A DNA stretch of 15,562 nucleotides from Puniceicoccales bacterium (GTDB lineage: Bacteria > Verrucomicrobiota > Verrucomicrobiia > Opitutales > JAIRKQ01): contig JAISRG010000038.1 in NCBI GenBank assembly GCA_031273725.1, positions 1 to 15,562 on the forward strand. The letters are read 5' to 3'. Below are positions 7,202 to 14,770 of this stretch, piece by piece. Position 1 is the first letter of the stretch. Each line of letters opens with the position of its first letter. The notes below the pieces were generated by a model. The model was given only the letters and a program-made list of their open reading frames with translations. It did no database searches and was not told where the DNA came from. Made by a program: the position numbers and the translations under genes.

Positions 7202-8144
7202 TTTTCTTCATTTTTCTATCCACGGCCAAGTTTACCAATGTGGCAACGAGTGATTGTAGGTCTATGCCAGCAGCATCTGCGCTCATTGGGTAAAAACTAT
7301 TTTGCGTCATCCCGGGAATGGTATTGATTTCCAGAAAAAAGACCTTCCCTGTGCTTTTTTGGAATAAAAAGTCTATCCTGGCCCAATCCCTACATCCACA
7401 ACATTTAAATGCTGTTTCGCAATATTGCTTTACCATATTTTTAGTATCTTCGGGTATTCTTGCTGGGCATATTTTGCTGGAATATCCTGGCGTGTATTTA
7501 TTTCTATAGTCCAAAAAGCCATGTTTCGGCAAAATTTCCACGATTTCAAGTGCTTTACCGTCCAGTACGGCCACTGTTAAGTCTATGCCATCTATCCTGC
7601 GTTCGACGATATACTCCATATGTTCGTTCAACCTTTGAACGGTTAATCTCCATTCCATTTCAGATGAAATCACGTGTGTATCTATGCTGCTACCCCTAGC
7701 ATTTGGTTTTACAAACAAGTTCTGCCCCAATTCACCAACGATAGAACTGTCCAAAGGAGCGCTTGTCGGTATAAATTTTACGCCATCGATCACGGGAATT
7801 CCTTCGCTGGCAACAATTTGTTTTGTAAGGAATTTGTTCATGCACAGCGCACTAGCCTTCGAATCACTTCCGATGAAGGTCAAGTCTTTTGCTTCCATCG
7901 CTGCTTGTAGCCTGCCATCTTCCATAAATTCCCCATGGGCAACGGGAAAAAGTACGACATCCTGTTGGATTGCTTCTTGGGGCAACTCATCTCTTGTCAA
8001 AATAATTTTTGTTGTGGGAAAAATTCTTCTGCTCACTTGATACACCATTTCGCTAGACAGCAGTGAGATTTCTCTTTCCGATGATGAGGCACCACCGCTT
8101 AAAATTATTATCTCTCGAATATATTTTCTATTGGACGTTTTCAT
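7173..8144 (-). CDS. ddl: D-alanine--D-alanine ligase
   Basis: Ddl is an ATP-grasp enzyme that joins two D-alanines for the peptidoglycan stem peptide in the cytoplasm. The 323 residues contain GGASSSEREISLLSS (17-31; E23 corresponds to the substrate-binding Glu15 of E. coli DdlB, with one extra residue in the loop), AHGEFMEDGRLQ (69-80; family pattern HGxxGEDGxxQ, here Phe-Met replaces the first part), VKPNARGSSI (145-154), RIDF (256-259) and the metal-binding EINTIPGMTQNSFYP (272-286, with E272 and N274). All catalytic elements are present, so it should be active. The ATG at 8144 has no Shine-Dalgarno. tRNA-Asn lies 88 bp upstream on the same strand. The last codons overlap the end of the convergent oxidoreductase gene. 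Confidence 0.95.
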   Translation of the reverse strand: MKTSNRKYIREIIILSGGASSSEREISLLSSEMVYQVSRRIFPTTKIILTRDELPQEAIQQDVVLFPVAHGEFMEDGRLQAAMEAKDLTFIGSDSKASALCMNKFLTKQIVASEGIPVIDGVKFIPTSAPLDSSIVGELGQNLFVKPNARGSSIDTHVISSEMEWRLTVQRLNEHMEYIVERRIDGIDLTVAVLDGKALEIVEILPKHGFLDYRNKYTPGYSSKICPARIPEDTKNMVKQYCETAFKCCGCRDWARIDFLFQKSTGKVFFLEINTIPGMTQNSFYPMSADAAGIDLQSLVATLVNLAVDRKMKKINSANDWIG

Positions 8145-8232
8145 CTGTTTTTGACATGTTTGACTCTTTTAAGGGCCTATATATTAATTTTTTTAGTTCC
8201 CAAGCCTATCTCCAGCAATTCCTATAAATCTT

Positions 8233-8307
<75 letters not shown>

Positions 8308-8318
8308 ATATGTGGACC

Positions 8319-8348
8319 CTTATAAAGGTAATACGGCTGTAATGTCAA
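8319..8348 (-). promoter_or_regulatory. promoter of tRNA-Asn
   Basis: On the minus strand a perfect -35 TTGACA (8343-8348) and a -10 TATAAG (8319-8324, five of six) are separated by 18 bases. Transcription should start near 8312, leaving about a five-base leader before the mature tRNA end at 8307. This is the best sigma-70-type promoter in the window. With no clear terminator between the tRNA and ddl, it may also drive ddl. Confidence 0.75.
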
Positions 8349-8396
8349 TACGAAAAACACAGCTTCCGATGATTATGCCTAAATCGAGGTAATATT

Positions 8397-8440
8397 ATCA
8401 CATATTTGTGTGTTTCCAAATGTGATGGTGGCTTCACCAT
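8397..8440 (-). other. two adjacent inverted repeats downstream of the AsmA-like gene
   Basis: The first is ATGGTG-(4 bases)-CACCAT at 8425-8440, a perfect 6-bp stem. The second, 8397-8426, pairs ATCACA/TGTGAT and TTTG/CAAA with a two-base bulge around an 8-base loop. Both lie just past the stop of the minus-strand gene at 8459, so they could shape the mRNA 3' end. Neither is followed by a T-run on the minus strand, so I do not call them an intrinsic terminator. Confidence 0.4.
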
Positions 8441-8458
8441 ATGCTTTTGCCATTTGAT

Positions 8459-9280
8459 CTATTTATCTTTTTTAAACAGCTGTTTCATCTTATTGCCAAT
8501 ATCATCACCAACTTTTACTGCGAGATCTTTTGTTTTACTGACAGCATCCAAGGAAATATCTTTTACTTTGATGATTCCATCGGTTGCGACATTAGGGATT
8601 ATTGGAATGGATGAAATCACTGAATCTATTATGATGTTGCCAAATTTTCCGAGGTCACCAATCAATTGCATCCCAAGTTTTGTAAAGTCCGTAACGTCAT
8701 GAAATTCTCTGCGATAGTTTATTTCATATTCCCTCGATGAATTTTTACGCTCATCGATGGTGTGAATTGTCGAAATAGATAGTGTTAAATTTTTTATCAA
8801 AACTGATCTTTTCGGGCTATGTTTTTTAGTATCTATCGTTTTGGATGCTTCTTTTTCTGACGTTTGAGGTTCTGGTGTAAAATTTTTGCTAAAAAGAGTG
8901 TAATTATTTTCTCCATTGGCGTTCGTTACCACTGTCAGATCAGTGACATCCAGGATAATATTTTCGATGACAATCGTATCTTTAAACAGAGTCGTCATAT
9001 CGACGTCGGTGACAATGTTATTAATGGAGACAAAATCTTTTGAATGGAATGAATCCGGATTTTTTATGATAAAATCTTTCAAATCAAGGCGCCCTCGGAA
9101 AATTGAACCGCTAGATTTTCCAATGGATGTTTTAAACCCAGATGTTTTTGTCAGAGCAAATTCTATTGCCGTTGGAATCCAGAAATTTCCGGCCAAAAGA
9201 ATTAGGAATAAAAGAACGGCAGCTGCGGTGATCAGTTTCAAAGCAAACATCGCAACCCCTTTGACCAAGAATTTAACCAT
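8459..9280 (-). CDS. AsmA-like membrane-anchored envelope protein
   Basis: The 273-residue protein has a single N-terminal membrane helix (about 12-32, ITAAAVLLFLILLAG), then a predominantly beta-strand-like periplasmic part. The sequence after the helix (IPTAIEFALTKTSGFKTSIGKSSGSIFRGRLDLKDF) is the typical opening of AsmA/DUF748-type proteins, in which a short repeat with IFRGRL-x-L leads into chains of beta strands. These families act between inner and outer membrane in envelope biogenesis and lipid transport. It is far shorter than true AsmA (about 600 residues). A polar Ser/Lys/Glu linker lies around 133-160 and the C-terminus is strongly basic. The ATG at 9280 has no Shine-Dalgarno; an in-frame ATG at 9250 has AAAGGGG five bases before it and may be the real start. 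Family assignment is moderate; the exact role is unknown. Confidence 0.75.
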   Translation of the reverse strand: MVKFLVKGVAMFALKLITAAAVLLFLILLAGNFWIPTAIEFALTKTSGFKTSIGKSSGSIFRGRLDLKDFIIKNPDSFHSKDFVSINNIVTDVDMTTLFKDTIVIENIILDVTDLTVVTNANGENNYTLFSKNFTPEPQTSEKEASKTIDTKKHSPKRSVLIKNLTLSISTIHTIDERKNSSREYEINYRREFHDVTDFTKLGMQLIGDLGKFGNIIIDSVISSIPIIPNVATDGIIKVKDISLDAVSKTKDLAVKVGDDIGNKMKQLFKKDK

Positions 9281-9550
9281 GATACAATGAAATTAATTTG
9301 ATTGTTTGATTTTTCAATGTCAAAAGTAAATTGCCATTCATATTATGCCCCATGTGAAAGTAAAATGTGGCTCTATCTTTAGCTTTAGTGGAAACGACAA
9401 AATAAAAACTTTAGCAAAATTGATAACATGATGCCACGGGCAGAGAAATTTTCTCTTATTGTCTGAATCAATGGGGCACTTTTGCTCCTGTTTCATTTTT
9501 TTGAAAATTTTAATTGCACAAAAGTAGATGAACGGTACTATGTATAGTGT
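9281..9550. other. 270-bp divergent non-coding spacer with inverted repeats
   Basis: No gene fits here. On the minus strand TTGACA occurs at 9318-9323, but I find no good -10 at the right distance for the AsmA-like gene. TGCCCCAT (9346-9353) and ATGGGGCA (9471-9478) are perfect 8-base complements enclosing 117 bases. Inside is AGAGA-AATTT-TCTCT, a small hairpin-forming dyad. The arrangement would suit a structured RNA or a looped regulatory region, but it matches no RNA family I know. Confidence 0.35.
9514..9541 (+). promoter_or_regulatory. possible promoter giving a nearly leaderless PPi-PFK transcript
   Basis: TTGCAC (9514-9519) and TACTAT (9536-9541; four of six) are 16 bases apart, placing transcription start near 9548, three bases before the ATG at 9551. 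No Shine-Dalgarno precedes that ATG, which is consistent with a leaderless or very short-leader mRNA. The evidence is weak. Confidence 0.25.
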
Positions 9551-10747
9551 ATGAAGAAGGTTGCCATATTGACTGCGGGAGGGATCGCTCCATGCTTGTC
9601 TTCTGCCGTTGCGGCGTTGATAAAAGAGTATGCTAAAACATCTCCGGATATTGAGATAATTTGCTATCGAGACGGCTATAAGGGGCTATTATTGGGAGAT
9701 TCGGTTGGCGTTACCCATGGAGTTGTAGAATCGGTTGAGGTTTTGTATCAATTTGGCGGGAGCCCCATAGGAAATAGTCGCGTAAAGCTAACGAATGTTG
9801 GAGATTGCATAAAACGTGGGTTTGTAAAAGATGGAGAGATTCCCCTCAATGTAGCAGCAGAACAACTGGCGAAAGATAAAATTGATGTCCTACATACCAT
9901 AGGAGGTGATGACACAAACGGTGTTGCCGCTAACTTGGCAAGCCATTTGAAAGAAAATGGGTATAATTTACAAGTTATCGGACTGCCGAAAACCATAGAC
10001 AATGACATCATTCCTATTGCCCATAGTCTCGGAGCAAACACGGCAGCGGAACAAAGCGCGTTGTTTTTTGAACACATCGTTGCAGAAACAACGGCAAACC
10101 CAAAGATGTTTATCATCCATGAGGTCATGGGTCGCAAGTGTGGGTGGCTGACGGCTGCATCGGCACTATGCTACACAAAACGGTTGCACGAGCGGGAGTT
10201 TATTTCCGGGTTGGGAATGACAAAGGAGCGCTATTCTATCCATGGAATATATATCCCCGAGATGACCATCGACTTGAAAAAAGAGGCCGAACGACTGGGG
10301 CAGGTAATGAAAGCAGTGGGCTGTGTGAACATTTTCGTAAGCGAAGGTGCCTGCGTCGATGCAATTGTTTCCGAAATGGAATCGCTGGGTGAAACGGTCG
10401 CGAAAGATGCTTTTGGACACGTCAAACTTGATTCGGTCAATCCCGGTGAATGGTTTAAATCGCAATTTGCCAGAAAGATCGAATCCGAAAAGACCCTGGT
10501 TCAAAAAAGTGGATATTTTGCCCGCTCGGCCCCTTCAAATCTTTTCGACATTGCCCTAATAAATGATAGTGCCGAAATGGCCGTAAAATGTGCACTCGCT
10601 GGAGAGTCTGGGGTCATTGGGCTCGATGAGAAGCATGATTGTCAAATGGGGTGCATAGATTTCCAAAGGATAAAAGGTGGCAAGCCCTTCGACGTTGCTA
10701 AAAATTCCGAATTTATGCATTTACTAAAACAAATAGGTCAAATATAA
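9551..10747 (+). CDS. pfp: pyrophosphate--fructose-6-phosphate 1-phosphotransferase (PPi-PFK)
   Basis: This enzyme reversibly phosphorylates fructose-6-phosphate to fructose-1,6-bisphosphate with pyrophosphate in glycolysis and gluconeogenesis. The 398-residue protein opens with LTAGGIAPCLSSAVAALI (7-24). It carries both hallmarks of the PPi-using enzymes: GGDDTNGVA (118-126), where the second Asp (D121) replaces the Gly of ATP-dependent enzymes, and PKTIDND (146-152), where K147 replaces Gly. MGR (193-195) contacts the sugar phosphate. Length and motifs fit the single-subunit bacterial group of about 400 residues rather than the long (550-residue) chlamydial/plant type. The ATG at 9551 has no Shine-Dalgarno. 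It is followed after 12 bp by a small secreted protein gene and then the AddB-like gene, probably one transcript. Confidence 0.94.
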   Translation: MKKVAILTAGGIAPCLSSAVAALIKEYAKTSPDIEIICYRDGYKGLLLGDSVGVTHGVVESVEVLYQFGGSPIGNSRVKLTNVGDCIKRGFVKDGEIPLNVAAEQLAKDKIDVLHTIGGDDTNGVAANLASHLKENGYNLQVIGLPKTIDNDIIPIAHSLGANTAAEQSALFFEHIVAETTANPKMFIIHEVMGRKCGWLTAASALCYTKRLHEREFISGLGMTKERYSIHGIYIPEMTIDLKKEAERLGQVMKAVGCVNIFVSEGACVDAIVSEMESLGETVAKDAFGHVKLDSVNPGEWFKSQFARKIESEKTLVQKSGYFARSAPSNLFDIALINDSAEMAVKCALAGESGVIGLDEKHDCQMGCIDFQRIKGGKPFDVAKNSEFMHLLKQIGQI

Positions 10748-10759
10748 GCATACCTTTGG

Positions 10760-11086
10760 ATGAAATGTAGTATTTATTTAATTATTTGCTTGATGTGGGT
10801 GGCTTGCATGGCAGATGTCGCCGCATTCCCAGTCCATAGGCGAGCCAAAGCTAGCTGCCCCAACAACAACCCTCAAATATGTCCTTACCGAGGAAATAAT
10901 AGCAAAGGATTTAGGTCTCTATCGAAAAAATTTGCACACAGGGATTCAAAATTTTACACAAACATGCATTCCATGGGAAAACATGGCCAACGGGTAACCA
11001 TGCAAAATCTAAACAAATACCAGTATAGGCGATCCCATTCCCGTAAAGTTGGAATTCCAACGGTGCGGACGGCGCAGGAAAAATAG
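10760..11086 (+). CDS. small basic secreted protein, unknown function
   Basis: I do not recognise this 108-residue protein. It begins with a plausible signal peptide, MKCSIYLIICLMWVACMADVAA, with an AxA-like cleavage site before residue 23 (VAA|FPVHRR). WVAC is a poor lipobox, so a lipoprotein is less likely. The mature part (about 86 residues) is strongly basic and polar, rich in Arg, Lys, His, Asn and Ser, with two cysteines close together (ASCPNNNPQICPY, about 32-41). It is almost without hydrophobic runs, so it is probably unstructured or binds polyanions such as nucleic acid or lipopolysaccharide (inference). The ATG at 10760 lies 12 bp after PPi-PFK and the stop 6 bp before the nuclease gene, so it is almost surely co-transcribed with both. 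An internal ATG (residue 12) would cut the signal peptide. Confidence 0.65.
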   Translation: MKCSIYLIICLMWVACMADVAAFPVHRRAKASCPNNNPQICPYRGNNSKGFRSLSKKFAHRDSKFYTNMHSMGKHGQRVTMQNLNKYQYRRSHSRKVGIPTVRTAQEK

Positions 11087-11092
11087 GTTTAT

Positions 11093-13852
11093 ATGGCAAC
11101 GTATGTTATCGAAAATTTTTCTAATTTTATGGATGAAACGACGCCGATCTTCCATGGCTCGAAGACCATATTTGTCACGCCCACCTACGATGACATATGG
11201 TATCTGAAAAAACTTTTTGGGGAAAGCAATGTCCGCTGCGATGCTGCAAAGTTTTACACAGCATATGAATTCAGGGAGCACCTAATGGCAGAATTTGGCA
11301 TATCCAAAAAAATCTGCACAAATGGTATGGTCAGCTTCTGTTTCGATGAAGTAGCAAACAGGATAGATGCAAACAATTGCATGCAACGCACAATTATTGC
11401 GGACAAAAAGGCATCCTTGCAGGCATTTCACGAAACTATGTCGTCGGGCGTAAAGTATGAAAACATATTGGACAGGGACATGTGTTTATTTTTTGAGTCA
11501 ATGAAAAAGGAAATTGCTGCCAATGATTTTATTTTGGAGCAAGACCTCGACAAACTATTATTAGAATCTGGAAGTTTTCAGGAAAAGCACACCGATGGAC
11601 AGGTAATCTTTCATGGGTTTTTACCATTTGACAATGTCAAAGTTCTAATGGAAGTTGCGGCAAAGTATTATGCACAGGCCGATGCAATCTCCTACGACTT
11701 TGGAGATTCGGAGTTTACCCACCTGTGGATCAATACCATGGAAAAAATTTTTGGCGAAAGTGAATTTTTCCTGGGCGATGGCGACCACAATTTCGGAAAA
11801 AACGTAAAATTTCAAGTCCACGATACAATATACGATGAAGTTGAAGCGACATTTAAGCAAATTTTGAAACTTCTATCGCGGGATACTTCGGTGAGAGTAG
11901 GCGTGTGTTTCAAAGACAATCGAGCCGTGCAACTGCCAATGCTAGTGGGGAAACTGGAAGAATTCGGCCTATCATATTGCGATGCCATTGGGCAGCATAG
12001 AAAGCCGGCAATGCATGAAACAATTTTGGCTCTGTGGGGTGATTGGCAAATGAGAAGAGATGTGCCGAGTTTTTGCAGATTTTGTGCAGAATTATTGGCG
12101 AATAACCTGATCGAACGGAAACAGTTTGATCAAATTATCAGCCATTTGTCATCCCTCCAGGGAGAATGTTTGTCGGATAATTTCGACATTTTATTGGAAT
12201 TCGCCAACATACGAAACATTCATTCTTTCGATGTCGTCGAGCGGTACGATATGCACGGATCAAAAATTTTTTTCAAAAATTTTTACCAAAAATTCACGGA
12301 TGCATTTGGCGATATCTTACCTCCGGAAATGGTGGAAACTTTGGCAAACCAATCAAATGGAGTCATCGGTGAAAAAATTTTTTTAAAAAAGAATTTGGTC
12401 AAGTATTTTGTGGAATTCACCACATCGAAAGGCCAAGATTTCACATTAAATTCCCAGGCAAATGTTGTTTTGATCAACATAAATTCCGCCCATAAACAGG
12501 ACTTTACGCATATGTTTGTCGTAGGGATGACCGCTGCGGATTTCGACATTTCCGGAGAAAATTATTGGTTGCCCGACGACACGATTGATAGGATTAATGG
12601 CCATGCGATAACACGTTCAACTTCCGGAGACCCCATCGTTGGTTATTCCAATAATTATTTGCTAACCTCACAGGAAAGAAAGTATTTGCGGCGAGCCATG
12701 TTTGAAATTTTGTGCAAAAGGTGCGAATTAACATTGTCCTATGCCCTAAAAAATTATTCCTGCGATCTAGTTGAACAGGAGCCGGCAAAAATTTTTACCG
12801 AAATATTCCGTTCGTCGCAGAAAGAATTTTATTCAAACGAACAGGAGAATCTGCTGCTCAAATCCGCCAATGATGCCATGGTTCGCCTCCAACGCGATGG
12901 TCTTAGCGACGAAGACATTGGGAGCATAGAAAAGTGCGCAATTTCCTATGCCGCAAGACATGACCTGTCCCAAAGCATACACGACTACTGTTTCGCCATG
13001 GATCCACGATTAAAATATTCATGTGGTGGCCTTGAACGCCTATTGCAAAATCCCTGTGTGGGGTTCTACGATGCCGTTTTGAAACTGCCAACGATGCCAT
13101 GGAACTCAAAATTTTTCGACAAAAAAATTACACTCGGTTCCTTCACCCATGAATTTTTGCAAATTTTTGAAGCGAGAAATACTTTTATTCGCAAACACTC
13201 ACCGGATATTTTCCATAAAAATATACAATCCCGCTCGAATCGGATAAGAAAGGAGATAGCCCAAGCCTGTGCTGCCGCCGACGCAGATATTCCAATCGAT
13301 TTTTCCAGAACCGTAGATTTGGCCACCATTTTGACCAAACGCCTGGTAGATAAATTATTTTCCATGCCCAATTGGGAATCTTTCCGCAGCGAATACTCCC
13401 TTCCGGCGGATCTTATTGTAAAAATAAGAGATGAAGAACTTCGGCTGTCGGGGCGGCTGGATTTTATTATTAGCAACGGAAATCCACGGGATGCGAATCA
13501 TTTCGACGCGGATACGGTGATCATAGATTTCAAAACGGGAAGCAACGTTGAAATGACGGAACGAAATGTCAAATGGCACATGGAGCGATATTCTGGCTTG
13601 CAGCTGTTCCTCTATGGCATTGCCCTAAAGACCCTTGGCTGCAAAACCATAAAAATATTAATCCTAAAACCCGACAGTAGCATCGCAAATACCCCCATCG
13701 ACATCGATTATATAATAGGACAGGTACCCAGGTTGATGGAAAATTTATCCCGAACAATTCGTACGGGCCTCATCGAACGTCAAATCTTGGGAAAAATCTT
13801 TCGGCAATTTTTTGTCAAAGATGTCCCCCTGGCCACAACGGACCTATACTAG
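11093..13852 (+). CDS. AddB-like PD-(D/E)XK nuclease with degenerate helicase part
   Basis: The 919-residue protein has the layout of AddB, the nuclease/inactive-helicase subunit of AddAB that processes double-strand DNA breaks. The N-terminus (KTIFVTPTYDDIWYL, 24-38) resembles the first AddB lobe, but there is no Walker A. Around 455-490 a strand pair (VVLININSAHKQDFTHMFVVGM) matches the segment where AddB proteins have a degenerate UvrD C-terminal lobe. LERLLQNPCVGFY (647-659) corresponds to the LExYxxCPFxYF motif opening the nuclease domain. The catalytic set is complete: H686, GRLD with D790, IDFKTG with D812 and K814, and QLFLY with Q837/Y841. The three C-terminal cysteines that with C655 would hold an iron-sulfur cluster are missing; no Cys occurs after C850. 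No AddA gene is in the window. The start ATG has TAGGT five bases upstream. The family is solid; an AddB role is likely but not proven. Confidence 0.85.
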   Translation: MATYVIENFSNFMDETTPIFHGSKTIFVTPTYDDIWYLKKLFGESNVRCDAAKFYTAYEFREHLMAEFGISKKICTNGMVSFCFDEVANRIDANNCMQRTIIADKKASLQAFHETMSSGVKYENILDRDMCLFFESMKKEIAANDFILEQDLDKLLLESGSFQEKHTDGQVIFHGFLPFDNVKVLMEVAAKYYAQADAISYDFGDSEFTHLWINTMEKIFGESEFFLGDGDHNFGKNVKFQVHDTIYDEVEATFKQILKLLSRDTSVRVGVCFKDNRAVQLPMLVGKLEEFGLSYCDAIGQHRKPAMHETILALWGDWQMRRDVPSFCRFCAELLANNLIERKQFDQIISHLSSLQGECLSDNFDILLEFANIRNIHSFDVVERYDMHGSKIFFKNFYQKFTDAFGDILPPEMVETLANQSNGVIGEKIFLKKNLVKYFVEFTTSKGQDFTLNSQANVVLININSAHKQDFTHMFVVGMTAADFDISGENYWLPDDTIDRINGHAITRSTSGDPIVGYSNNYLLTSQERKYLRRAMFEILCKRCELTLSYALKNYSCDLVEQEPAKIFTEIFRSSQKEFYSNEQENLLLKSANDAMVRLQRDGLSDEDIGSIEKCAISYAARHDLSQSIHDYCFAMDPRLKYSCGGLERLLQNPCVGFYDAVLKLPTMPWNSKFFDKKITLGSFTHEFLQIFEARNTFIRKHSPDIFHKNIQSRSNRIRKEIAQACAAADADIPIDFSRTVDLATILTKRLVDKLFSMPNWESFRSEYSLPADLIVKIRDEELRLSGRLDFIISNGNPRDANHFDADTVIIDFKTGSNVEMTERNVKWHMERYSGLQLFLYGIALKTLGCKTIKILILKPDSSIANTPIDIDYIIGQVPRLMENLSRTIRTGLIERQILGKIFRQFFVKDVPLATTDLY

Positions 13853-13907
13853 ATCGCACAAATTATAAATTTATTGCAATTTTTCCCCTTACTTAGATTC
13901 AACTTAT

Positions 13908-14672
13908 TCATCGTGCAATATCCCATTTTATTTCCAAATCGGAAATTTTTTCAGTTTCTTTGAGCAATTCGAGAATTTCGTTGATTTTTGCCCTTAGTGG
14001 TGAATTTTTTGTAAATGCAATGGCAAAGGAATCGGAAAATTGAAGAGGAAAAGAACATAATTTTGGATTTTTTTTGACCAGCATCTGTGCTTCAGTATTC
14101 CCTATTATGAGAGCATATATCGTCCCGCTACCATTGGCAGAGTTTGAAATTTCAGCAACCATTGTTCCGACATTGTCATACCTTCTTATTTCCAAGTCTG
14201 GAATATTAGCAGCCCTTATATCACTCTCGTGGTGTGTCCCCAGCTGGACCCCAACCACTTTCCCCTCCAACAGTGCGATTGGAAATATCGCATTGGAATT
14301 TTTCATATAGGAAAATTCGTCCCTATCGACCAATACGGCTGCACTAATATTATTTTGGTATGGTATGGAAAAATCAACGCTTTCCCGCCTGGCATTCGTT
14401 GGTGTAATGGCGGCCATGGCAAAGTCACCCTGCTTTGCCATCAGGGCAGGAATCAAAGATGAAAATGGCATGTCTTTTATTACGAGGGTTTTTCTCAATT
14501 TTTCTGCGATGATTTTTGCTATGTCTATGTCAAAACCTACGATTTCTCCCGATCTTGTAAATTCGTAGGGTGGGTTGTCGGCACTCGTTAGTAAAACGAT
14601 TTCATCCCGTTCAGTCGAGTGTAATGATATGGTCGAAAGAAAAAATATAATTGCGAACAGTAACTTTTTCAT
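13908..14672 (-). CDS. family-3 solute-binding protein, probably for an amino acid
   Basis: This is a periplasmic binding protein of the SBP_bac_3 type, which captures polar amino acids for an ABC importer. A signal peptide (MKKLLFAIIFFLSTISLHS, cleavage about 19-21) lacks a lipobox cysteine, so the mature protein is soluble in the periplasm. The 254-residue length is standard. Family motifs are NPPYEF (33-38), GFDIDIAKIIAEKL (46-59), GDFAMAAITPTNARRESVDFSIPY (82-105, with R95 or R96 as the ligand-carboxylate arginine) and VGVQLGTHHE in the hinge region. A basic amino acid (as for chlamydial ArtJ) is one option, but specificity cannot be read reliably. No permease or ATPase gene is adjacent. 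It converges on the nuclease gene with a 55-bp gap; no clear terminator is visible there. Confidence 0.9.
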   Translation of the reverse strand: MKKLLFAIIFFLSTISLHSTERDEIVLLTSADNPPYEFTRSGEIVGFDIDIAKIIAEKLRKTLVIKDMPFSSLIPALMAKQGDFAMAAITPTNARRESVDFSIPYQNNISAAVLVDRDEFSYMKNSNAIFPIALLEGKVVGVQLGTHHESDIRAANIPDLEIRRYDNVGTMVAEISNSANGSGTIYALIIGNTEAQMLVKKNPKLCSFPLQFSDSFAIAFTKNSPLRAKINEILELLKETEKISDLEIKWDIAR

Positions 14673-14714
14673 ATCTTGTCCAGGGAATTATTTTCAATAT
14701 TTATGTCAATTTAT

Positions 14715-14730
14715 TTGCAATGTGGTGCAA
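14715..14730. promoter_or_regulatory. dyad and direct repeat in the divergent spacer upstream of the binding-protein gene
   Basis: TTGCA-ATGTGG-TGCAA is a 5-bp inverted repeat; the same bases also give two direct copies of TGCAAT ten bases apart (14716-14721, 14726-14731). It abuts the proposed -10 at 14732 and covers the predicted start of the binding-protein transcript, as an operator would. The regulator is unknown. Confidence 0.3.
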
Positions 14731-14731
14731 T

Positions 14732-14761
14732 ATTTTAGAAATTAGTTCACAAAAAAGTCAT
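14732..14761 (-). promoter_or_regulatory. candidate promoter of the solute-binding protein gene
   Basis: On the minus strand ATGACT (14756-14761; four of six) and TAAAAT (14732-14737; five of six) are 18 bases apart, about 60 bases before the ATG. It is the best-spaced pair I could find; a TTGACA nearer the gene (minus strand, near 14704-14709) has no -10 partner at the right distance. Confidence 0.3.
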
Positions 14762-14770
14762 TGGTAAAAC

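Noticed and set aside
9543..9548. TATAGT as the -10 of PPi-PFK
   Set aside because: It would place the transcript start inside the coding sequence, after the ATG at 9551.
13853..13907. Bidirectional terminator between the nuclease and the binding-protein gene
   Set aside because: Only a weak AT-only dyad (AAATT-ATA-AATTT) is present, with no stable GC stem.
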